Positions 26,752 through 33,650 of a stretch of DNA of 64,000 nt are shown here, piece by piece (within the stretch, counting starts at the first letter, position 1; the number at the start of each line of letters is the position of its first letter). Made by a program: the position numbers and the translations under genes. The notes beneath the pieces are model-generated. The model saw only the letters and a list, made by a program, of their open reading frames with translations, made no database searches and was not told where the DNA came from. Origin of the DNA: Chlorogloeopsis sp. ULAP01 (GTDB lineage: Bacteria; Cyanobacteriota; Cyanobacteriia; Cyanobacteriales; Nostocaceae); contig NZ_JAUDRH010000008.1 of the NCBI RefSeq assembly GCF_030381805.1, forward strand, positions 124,001-188,000, given 5' to 3'.

Positions 26752-27471
26752 ATGAATCCCGATCAGAAAATTATTGTTCCTTTAGATGTGCCGGATGAAG
26801 CAGCTGCGATCGCTCTTGTCGAGAAGTTGCCACAAGTCAGCTTTTGGAAAGTTGGTTTAGAATTGTTTACCAGCACTGGGCCGAAAATCTTAACAGAACT
26901 AAAATCTCGCGAGAAGCAAATTTTCTTAGATTTAAAATTTCACGATATCCCCAATACCGTTGCTGGTGCTTGCCGGGCGGCGGCTCGTTATGGGGTAGAT
27001 TTGCTCACAATTCACGCTACTGCTGGTAGTGATGCCCTCAAAGTGGCAACAGAGGCAGTACAGATAGGAGCTGCACAAGCGGGCATGCAACCGCCAAAAC
27101 TTATTGCTATTACCCTGCTGACTAGCATTTCTTCTCGGCAATTAGCTTTTGATTTAAAAATTCCTCTAGAATTGCCAGAATATGCCCTTGGCATGGCACT
27201 GATGGCTCAAGCATCTGGGTTGGATGGTGCAGTTTGTTCGCCCCAGGAAGTATCACAATTACGGGAAACCTGTGGCAATGAGTTTCTGTTAGTTTGTCCG
27301 GGGGTACGTCCGACTTGGGCAGAAAAAGGTGATCAAAAGCGATCGCTGACTCCAGTACAAGCATTAAAGGCAGGAGCAAATTACCTTGTGATTGGGCGTC
27401 CGATCACTGCTGCTGTAGAACCTGAGTTAGCTTGGAAGAGAATCTGCGAGGAGTTAGCAGCGCTGGCATGA
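26752..27471 (+). CDS. pyrF: Orotidine 5'-phosphate decarboxylase
   Basis: PyrF catalyses the last step of UMP synthesis. The 239-residue TIM-barrel has the catalytic D-K-D array in FLDLKFHDIPNTVAG (D60, K62, D65), the N-terminal IVPLDVPDEAAAI strand and the phosphate-binding end VIGRPITAAVEP. Length is normal. Its stop codon overlaps the start of the next gene as ATGA (27468-27471), indicating translational coupling. Confidence 0.96.
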   Translation: MNPDQKIIVPLDVPDEAAAIALVEKLPQVSFWKVGLELFTSTGPKILTELKSREKQIFLDLKFHDIPNTVAGACRAAARYGVDLLTIHATAGSDALKVATEAVQIGAAQAGMQPPKLIAITLLTSISSRQLAFDLKIPLELPEYALGMALMAQASGLDGAVCSPQEVSQLRETCGNEFLLVCPGVRPTWAEKGDQKRSLTPVQALKAGANYLVIGRPITAAVEPELAWKRICEELAALA

Positions 27472-28139
27472 ATTTAGGTGTGAGAAAGATAAATTATGGA
27501 TTGTGGGTTGTAGCTTTTGTTTTTTTGATTTGCGATTGGCTAAATTATCAAGCTTTAGCGATTAACCTCACTTCCCTAATATCCCTTTCCACCAGTACAA
27601 ATGGTGGAAATATTCTTCCCTCTTCAACAATGGAGAGGGATGAGCCAGAGCAAGAAACAACTACTTGTTCTGAAAAAAATATAGAATCATTAACTACACA
27701 GCTTTTGCGGGATTTACCTGCCTATTCCAATAGAACCACGCAACGTGCTCGTCGTCTCAAAAGGTCAGTTGATATTTATAGTTATATGCTGGTAGCGGGA
27801 AAACCTGAATTTACACCGCTACCACTTAACCCTGCCGAAGATTCCCTGGAAACAGCAAACTGGGTTTCAGAAGGTGTAGAACAAGTATTTTTTACTACTC
27901 TAGAAAGACAGTATGTCAAAGGGAAAGCTATTGAATTGCAGCAATTCCATTGGCTATTTTTGACAAAAACTCAAAGTGGTTGGTGGATGGTAATGATGTT
28001 TTCTCAGACAGGTTCCTATCCCAAACAAAAGCCGCCGACTCCGCCACGGGAAAGTAGTAACAGTGCTGTTGCTCAAGCCATCAAGTCGTGGTTGCGCGAT
28101 TGTCGTGCAGGAAGCTTGCGCGAGAACTTCAAAAAGTAA
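27468..28139 (+). CDS. Conserved hypothetical exported or membrane-anchored protein coupled to pyrF
   Basis: A 223-residue protein. The N-terminus has a hydrophobic signal or anchor (NYGLWVVAFVFLICDWLNYQ) followed by a low-complexity linker. The folded part runs from about residue 65 (ESLTTQLLRDLPAYSNRTTQ) to LFLTKTQSGWWMVMMFSQTG and ends in a proline-rich and polar stretch. I do not recognise the domain, though similar proteins occur in other cyanobacteria as I recall. The ATG overlaps the pyrF stop, so it is cotranslated, which does not by itself imply a role in pyrimidine metabolism. Confidence 0.75.
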   Translation: MNLGVRKINYGLWVVAFVFLICDWLNYQALAINLTSLISLSTSTNGGNILPSSTMERDEPEQETTTCSEKNIESLTTQLLRDLPAYSNRTTQRARRLKRSVDIYSYMLVAGKPEFTPLPLNPAEDSLETANWVSEGVEQVFFTTLERQYVKGKAIELQQFHWLFLTKTQSGWWMVMMFSQTGSYPKQKPPTPPRESSNSAVAQAIKSWLRDCRAGSLRENFKK

Positions 28140-28823
28140 GTTGCCACCACAAAACCAGGTGGACATAATTAAGGAATTTTGTTCGTAATAAGCGATGTTA
28201 CCACTGTGCATAAGACTTTTAAGCGGCTCAAGCCCTGACTACGAACTTTAAATTAATCAGTTCGACTGAGTTAAATTTCCACTTTTTTTGTGCGTCGAAT
28301 TATGATATTAAAAATGTAAATGCCATAGCTATAGCCATGGCAAGGGTGTCATTGTGTTATGTGGGATGCGGTGATTTTTCACATCGTGTTTAATTAGTAT
28401 TTTTAATCATTCATTTTTAGTGTAATTCTTTCTTTAGAGAGATTTTCCCCATTTATTCCTTCTTCCTGTAGAAGGATATTTTGATATCAAAAGATATAAA
28501 TAGCTATTTAGATGTTATTTGCTTGTTAAGAAAGCGATCGCCTTTCCCAAAAAGCTAAGTTTACCAGATTCTCTTGACACAAGGTTATTCTGCCTATTAT
28601 CCGAGGAGAATAGCTACATGACACTTATAAGGTGAGATTATAAAAACTAGATGAGATGGTGGTTCGCAATAAGAGACAAAGTTTTAGCCGCAGCCCAGGA
28701 ATAGTTGCAGAAAGTGTCTATAGCAGTATAAATATAGTACAAATTTACGCCTGGGGATAGGGTATTCCTCATTTTTACGAATCTAAGCTGAGTATATTCA
28801 GTTACGCAATTTGAGGAAAGATT
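28140..28823. other. Long intergenic region
   Basis: About 680 AT-rich bases with one HIP1 site (~28534) and no supported gene. A minus-strand frame at 28647-28847 lacks coding character. It precedes the accessory island. Confidence 0.4.
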
Positions 28824-29027
28824 ATGCCTGGTGGAAACGCAAGTCATAAAGGCACTTCTGCCAAACCCAACGTTAATGCTAGCGGTTTAACAAATGCTGC
28901 CGATGATGCTGTACAAGATCCTCAAGAAGTTGTAGGAAATCGCAGCGATGCTTCTACTAGAACTGATGAAGCAACAGTGAAGCCTGCTGCTGTTGAGCGC
29001 CCGCAAAAACCAAACGATCAAGAGTAG
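28824..29027 (+). CDS. Small disordered hydrophilic protein
   Basis: A 67-residue frame with a good ribosome-binding site (GAGGAAAG, five bases before the ATG). The protein is rich in Asn, Ala, Asp, Thr and Pro, with no hydrophobic core (MPGGNASHKGTSAKPNVNAS onward; AADDAVQDPQEVVGNRSDAS), so it should be intrinsically disordered. No family is recognised. The consistent RBS and even codon use argue for a real gene. It lies upstream of the XRE-Argonaute cassette but is separated from it by a hairpin repeat. Confidence 0.5.
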   Translation: MPGGNASHKGTSAKPNVNASGLTNAADDAVQDPQEVVGNRSDASTRTDEATVKPAAVERPQKPNDQE

Positions 29028-29135
29028 GGTTTTGCTAGTAGGGAGTAAAGTGAGGGGTGCAGTAATGCTGTTCCCTCTTTCATGTTTTACCCAGGATTTA
29101 CACCATTTCACGTTTATCACGATACATATAAATCA

Positions 29136-29165
29136 TGTAGAGACGTGCCACGGCACGTTTCTACA
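29136..29165. repeat. GTAGAGACGTGCC near-perfect palindrome
   Basis: TGTAGAGACGTGCC (29136-29149) and GGCACGTTTCTACA (29152-29165) form a 14-bp stem with a single G-T wobble and a two-base loop. It is related to the element at 1338-1367. It lies at the boundary of the Argonaute island. Confidence 0.7.
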
Positions 29166-29254
29166 ATAAAGATATCTTTAGAGGAAATTGGTATTAGTGG
29201 GCGATCGCGTCAAATTTAAAGATAGATGATGTAGAGTACTCGTTTTGATGATAC

Positions 29255-29611
29255 TCAACCTTGCTTCTCCTCACTTTCTGGTTGTATGGCTTCTCGAAAA
29301 ACCCTTCTAGCAAAATCAGGGTTCTCCTGCATCCGACGAAATAGAGCAGGCATTGCCTTGTAATGTTGCTTAATAAAGTCTTCGTCATGCTGGGGAATGC
29401 GCCCAGCTAAAAAGATTAGCTCTTCCTGATTTAAATCTAGATTCTTGCCTAAAGTTCTAATCACATCTTCCTTTGGAGGATAATCTGCGCGATCGTTCTC
29501 TAGTTTAGACAGATAAGTGAAATTTAGCCCTATTAGTTTTGCTAGCTCACGTTGACTTAATCCCTTATCTTTGCGGGCTTGACGTATAAGCTCACCAAAA
29601 CTTTGACTCAC
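29255..29611 (-). CDS. XRE-family transcriptional regulator next to the Argonaute operon
   Basis: A 118-residue protein with an N-terminal Cro/CI-type helix-turn-helix (residues 6-65: IRQARKDKGLSQRELAKLIG followed by NFTYLSKLENDRADYPPKED) and a short helical C-terminal tail. The start is GTG 29611 with TAGGA seven bases upstream. It is divergent from the nuclease-Argonaute operon, and the 106-bp gap holds two matching palindromes at 29648-29697. Autoregulation and repression of the nuclease genes is therefore the simplest model (inference). No protease or sensor domain is attached. Confidence 0.85.
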   Translation of the reverse strand: MSQSFGELIRQARKDKGLSQRELAKLIGLNFTYLSKLENDRADYPPKEDVIRTLGKNLDLNQEELIFLAGRIPQHDEDFIKQHYKAMPALFRRMQENPDFARRVFREAIQPESEEKQG

Positions 29612-29647
29612 TGTTTTTTCCTACTCGGCCGCACATTATATCATCAC

Positions 29648-29697
29648 GTTGACGAAAAAATCAATCTAGGCTAGCTTGGTGTTGAATAAAAAATCAA
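29648..29697. promoter_or_regulatory. Twin TTGA-N8-TCAA palindromes, candidate XRE operators
   Basis: GTTGANNAAAAAATCAA occurs at 29648-29664 and again at 29681-29697. Each copy is itself an inverted repeat (TTGA, eight bases, TCAA). The centres are 33 bp apart, about three helical turns, so two dimers would bind the same face. The site lies between the divergent XRE gene and the nuclease-Argonaute operon. An outer imperfect inverted pair (CGGCCGCACA at ~29628 and TGTGGCGGCCG at ~29722) brackets it. Confidence 0.6.
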
Positions 29698-29717
29698 CAT
29701 AAATGAGAACATAAGTT

Positions 29718-30533
29718 ATGGTGTGGCGGCCGTATGTCAGTTTTAACATTTGGTCACAGTTTGTTCCACCTGTAGGAAAAGAATATTGGCACTGTGATAT
29801 GAAACGAGGCTTTACTAGAGCGCGAAAAAAAGAACTATTGGTTAAGTCTCTTTTAGAGCAAGACACTATTCCTCAACAAATTGGCTTATTGGCACAAAAA
29901 GGTATCTATGAATTTCACCAAGATATTCAATTATTATGCCAATCAAATGGTGTGGAGATAGTAGCGCAAAAGCTGAAATTAGCTCAAGAATCTGCCGAAG
30001 TTCAGCAGCGAGTTATGAAAATTTTGGAAAACTACTATCAGTCACCGATTCTTTTGGGAAAGAAGATTATCCAACTGAGTCGAGGAGATGAAGGAATTCC
30101 AGAACCAATTCTTATTCAGCAAGGTAACTATTTTTTTAATTTATTCGCGGCTATTGACTGCATTTTTATTGAATTAAATGGCAAACTACACATTTTAGAT
30201 TTCAAAACAGGTAAATCTGATTTTGATAGAAGACAAGCTTTTGTTTACCTTTTAGCAGCTACTTATCTCTACCCTCAACAAAAAGCTGTTGCTTCATTTT
30301 ATAACTTGGAAAATGGTAAGCAGTCTGAATTAATTACTGCTACAGATGCTCAATTAAAAGCAATTCAGGAAAAATTAGTGCAAATAGCCCAAGAACATCA
30401 AAAAGAGTTACAGCGCTATAAGAAAAATCCATCTGATTTTGCCGATATATTTCCAGCTAATCCGGGTATTTCTTGCCGTCATTGTCAATTCACATCAATT
30501 TGTCAATTTTATCAATTTGAGGTTTCTGCATGA
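29718..30533 (+). CDS. Cas4-like PD-(D/E)XK nuclease associated with Argonaute
   Basis: A 271-residue RecB/Cas4-type nuclease. The active-site pattern is complete: D147 in FAAIDCIFIE, D161-x-K163 in HILDFKTGK, and the RecB motif Q173xxxY177 in RRQAFVYLLA. Three cysteines near the C-terminus (C253, C256, C262 in ISCRHCQFTSICQF), with C26 near the N-terminus, match the four-cysteine Fe-S cluster arrangement of Cas4 and AddB. There is no CRISPR array or other cas gene nearby. The stop codon overlaps the Argonaute start (ATGA), so the pair is cotranslated. Cas4-type nucleases near long prokaryotic Argonautes are known from genome surveys. A role in generating or trimming guides or targets is inference. 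Confidence 0.85.
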   Translation: MVWRPYVSFNIWSQFVPPVGKEYWHCDMKRGFTRARKKELLVKSLLEQDTIPQQIGLLAQKGIYEFHQDIQLLCQSNGVEIVAQKLKLAQESAEVQQRVMKILENYYQSPILLGKKIIQLSRGDEGIPEPILIQQGNYFFNLFAAIDCIFIELNGKLHILDFKTGKSDFDRRQAFVYLLAATYLYPQQKAVASFYNLENGKQSELITATDAQLKAIQEKLVQIAQEHQKELQRYKKNPSDFADIFPANPGISCRHCQFTSICQFYQFEVSA

Positions 30534-32743
30534 CTGTTGCTATTGCAACTTCCCCCACTTACACTTCTTTTAGTGAAGTTTTTCCACTCAAAATTTTAGA
30601 ACTTAATTTAATGTGTTTTCAACTTGTGCCTGAAGTTGAAAAAAAAGATGGTAATCGCTTGAGTTACCATTTTAGTCAAAAATTACCTGAGACTGTTGTA
30701 ATATGGCACAAATCCTATTTTTGGGTTTTGGCAGCACATCATAGAGTATTACCAAGTAAGGAAGAATTACAAGAAGCACTAAAAATTATTCAAAATGAAG
30801 TAGAAGATTTTAAAGAATACTTATTTTGTTTGCAATTAGTCTCTCATTTTCAACCTACACATTTAATTTATTCGCGATTAGCTATTCAAGTCTTAAATAA
30901 AACTAAATTTGCTTCTCCAATAGCTTTTTCCGAAAATGGAATTATAGTCAAAAGAGAGCCAGATTTTTGGTCAGAAACTCTTGAATTAACAGATGACGTA
31001 AAAGCTGCTATTACTTTAACGATTTGCAGCAGTATTATGTTTCGCGACACTTTAGCTGACTTTTACGAAAAACATCCTCAACGACAAAACCCGGAACAAT
31101 TTTTAATAGGTTTAAACGTTCAAGAAAAGGAACGAGGTAATAACGCCACAATTGTAAATATTATCGGAAATATTGGAGAGCATCGAGAAGAACTACTAGC
31201 AAAGGCTACTGGTTTAACTAGTAAACAAGCACTGCAAGATGCACCAGACGAGCAACCTATTGTTGCCATACAGTTTGGTAAAGATACAAGACATTTTTAC
31301 TATGCGATGGCAGCTTTACGTCCTTGCGTTACATCTGCAACAGCTAATCTATTGGGAGTCGAATATGGAAAGTTACTCAAGGCTGCTAAAATCACTCATC
31401 AAGATAGAATTCAACTGTTGACTTCGTACAAAACAACAGCAAAAGAGGCTTTAGCAGTTTATGGAATGCAATTAGAACTTAGTATCAATAGCCGTGACTA
31501 TCCAAACATATTTTGGGAACACCCTGTCAAACTAGAAGATACAAGATTACTTTTTGGTAATGGTATTACTGTCAACAGAACTGAAGTTCTCAAGGGATTA
31601 TCAAAAGGTGGTGTTTATCGTCGTCACGTTCAATTCCAAGATAAATCAAAAGTTATTCAGATTGCGGCACTGAAACTATGTGATGTAACAGTATCCTCAT
31701 TTATAGAGCAGTTAACTCAACGTTTAGCAAAATACGGCTTTAAAAGTGAGGTGATTACAAAAAAATCTTTATCAGTCAAAAACTTAACTAAAACAGAGTC
31801 AAGAGTAGCCGTTGAGAAAGCAGTTCACGAATTAGTTGAAATACCACATGATATTGTTTTAGCGTTTTTACCTGAGAGCGATCGCCATGCTGATGATACA
31901 GATGAAGGTAGCTTCTACCATCAAATCTACTCTTTGCTGCTGCGTCGTCAGATTGCCAGTCAGATAATTTATGAGGATACTTTAAGTAATTCTGAAAGCT
32001 ATCAGTATATATTGAACCAGGTTATTCCGGGAATAATAGCCAAGTTGGGAAATTTGCCTTTCGTTCTGGCTGAACCTTTAGAAGCTGCTGACTATTTTAT
32101 TGGCTTAGATATTTCGAGGATTTCAAAAAAGAGGCAAGCAGGAACAAGAAATGCTTGTGCAAGTGTACGTTTATATGGCAGGCAAGGAGAATTCGTTCGC
32201 TATCGACTCGAAGACGATCTTATAGATGGTGAGATAATACCACCTAAACTCTTGGAGCGATTATTACCTGCTACTGAATTAGCAAACAAAACCGTCTTAA
32301 TTTACCGTGATGGTGCCTTTGTTGGCAAAGAAGCTGACTATTTAGCACATAGAGCCAAAGCCATAGGTGCCAAATTTATCTTAGTAGAATGTAAAAAATC
32401 TGGTGTTCCCCGCTTGTACAACATCAAGCAAAAAGCTGTGACAGCACCATCACAAGGATTAGCACTTTGTTTATCGTCTTGTGAAGCTATTCTGGTTACT
32501 ACTAAAGTTCCTGATACAATTGGCTTGGCTCGTCCTATACGTTTGACTGTTCGTGAGCAAGGGCATCAAGTATCAATAGAAAGTGTTTTAGAAACAACTT
32601 TAAAACTAACGCTATTGCATCATGGAGCCTTGAAAGAACCCCGCTTACCGATGCCATTGTATGGTTCCGATCGCATGGCTTATTTACGATTACAAGGTAT
32701 TCGTCCTAGCGTTATGGAAGGCGATCGTCAGTTTTGGCTGTAG
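30530..32743 (+). CDS. Long prokaryotic Argonaute with an apparently intact catalytic tetrad
   Basis: A 737-residue Argonaute, a guide-directed nuclease. The C-terminal PIWI domain (from about residue 515) retains a DEDD-type tetrad: D527 (YFIGLDISRIS), the likely glutamate finger E568 (LIDGEIIPPKLL), D594 (VLIYRDGAFVGKE) and D714 (MPLYGSDRMAYL). It ends in a hydrophobic FWL as usual. A MID-like region precedes it (about 430-510). The ~400 residues upstream leave room for N, L1, PAZ and L2, so it is a long-type protein of about the size of the Synechococcus elongatus homologue. In the MID pocket the usual Y-x3-K reads Y463-x3-Y467, with Q478 downstream. It forms an operon with the Cas4-like nuclease. 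Confidence 0.92.
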   Translation: MTVAIATSPTYTSFSEVFPLKILELNLMCFQLVPEVEKKDGNRLSYHFSQKLPETVVIWHKSYFWVLAAHHRVLPSKEELQEALKIIQNEVEDFKEYLFCLQLVSHFQPTHLIYSRLAIQVLNKTKFASPIAFSENGIIVKREPDFWSETLELTDDVKAAITLTICSSIMFRDTLADFYEKHPQRQNPEQFLIGLNVQEKERGNNATIVNIIGNIGEHREELLAKATGLTSKQALQDAPDEQPIVAIQFGKDTRHFYYAMAALRPCVTSATANLLGVEYGKLLKAAKITHQDRIQLLTSYKTTAKEALAVYGMQLELSINSRDYPNIFWEHPVKLEDTRLLFGNGITVNRTEVLKGLSKGGVYRRHVQFQDKSKVIQIAALKLCDVTVSSFIEQLTQRLAKYGFKSEVITKKSLSVKNLTKTESRVAVEKAVHELVEIPHDIVLAFLPESDRHADDTDEGSFYHQIYSLLLRRQIASQIIYEDTLSNSESYQYILNQVIPGIIAKLGNLPFVLAEPLEAADYFIGLDISRISKKRQAGTRNACASVRLYGRQGEFVRYRLEDDLIDGEIIPPKLLERLLPATELANKTVLIYRDGAFVGKEADYLAHRAKAIGAKFILVECKKSGVPRLYNIKQKAVTAPSQGLALCLSSCEAILVTTKVPDTIGLARPIRLTVREQGHQVSIESVLETTLKLTLLHHGALKEPRLPMPLYGSDRMAYLRLQGIRPSVMEGDRQFWL

Positions 32744-32988
32744 TTGCGATCGCCTCAAGTTAGCATACCAGTCATTTTCATACTAGTGGGATATATCCCT
32801 GGGGTAGATAGCAAGCATAGCAATTCGTGCCAGAGAAAGACATTTATTAAGCAAGTATGTGTCATGCTTAACGAAATTGTTTTGTAATGCAAAGGTAGAA
32901 CATCCAGCTATTAGTCAAAGGAGTGAAATCCTAAAACCTGTCCTCCTTTGCAAAGGAGTGCGGTATAAACTTGGGGGAAGAAAAGGCA

Positions 32989-33513
32989 ATGAAAGCGAAT
33001 GAATTACTGACACAATACGCTGCAGGTAAAAGAGACTTTACTGGAGCAGATTTGAGCGAGGCATACTTGGAAGGAGCTAATTTGAGTGGAGTCATTTTAG
33101 ATAAAGCTATTCTAAGTGGAGCGGAGCTAAGTGGAGTCAATTTTAGTAAAGCTAGCCTGATTGAAGCTGATTTAAATGGAGCTAATTTAACTCAAGCAAA
33201 TTTTACAGAAGCCAACTTGACTAAAGCTATTCTAGATGGAGCGATTTTAGAACAAGCCATTCTGGATGGTGCTAATTTGAGCCATGCAGACTTAACTATT
33301 GCAAAATTGATTGGTGCTTCTTTGAGCGAAACTGAACTGCAAGAGGCGAGTCTAAAAGCAGTTTCTTTAAATGAAGCAGATCTTACCCAAGCCGATTTGG
33401 AAAAAGCAGATTTAGCCCAAGCAGATTTGAGCCAAGCAGATTTGAACGAGGTTAACTTGAATGGCGCAAATCTAGAAGGAGCAATTTTGGATGAAGACAT
33501 GACTAGGGACTAG
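32989..33513 (+). CDS. Pentapeptide-repeat protein
   Basis: A 174-residue protein made almost wholly of A(D/N)LXX repeats after a short N-terminal lead (MKANELLTQYAAGKRDFTGA). About 28 consecutive pentapeptides (for example ADLSEAYLEGANLSG and ADLTQADLEKADLAQADLSQ) predict a right-handed quadrilateral beta-helix of about seven coils. ATG 32989 is preferred to TTG 32971 because GGGGGAAG (32973-32980) is correctly spaced for it. Such proteins are abundant in cyanobacteria and mostly of unknown role; some mimic DNA. No functional tie to the upstream Argonaute can be claimed. Confidence 0.9.
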   Translation: MKANELLTQYAAGKRDFTGADLSEAYLEGANLSGVILDKAILSGAELSGVNFSKASLIEADLNGANLTQANFTEANLTKAILDGAILEQAILDGANLSHADLTIAKLIGASLSETELQEASLKAVSLNEADLTQADLEKADLAQADLSQADLNEVNLNGANLEGAILDEDMTRD

Positions 33514-33650
33514 GGGCTAGGAAAGAAGCAAAGGAGCAAGGAAGCAGAGGGGCAAGAACGCGAATCTCAATTCTCCTTGTCCCCGCGTCACCGCGTCTCA
33601 ACGTCACCGCGTCTTTCTCCCCCTTCTGCCGTCAGCATAGCTGCCTTTAC
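33514..33650. repeat. Low-complexity intergenic repeat tract
   Basis: AAGGAGCAAGGAAGCAGAGG-type sequence followed by CCGCGTCACCGCGTCTCAAC units and CTCCCCCTTCTGCC. It is the same class of sequence as the insert found inside the GNAT gene at ~53697-53790. Confidence 0.6.

Noticed and set aside
33192..33500. Long minus-strand open frame opposite the pentapeptide-repeat gene
   Set aside because: It is the antisense of the regular A(D/N)LXX coding repeat; the periodic codons keep the other strand open. The plus-strand frame has the RBS and the known fold.
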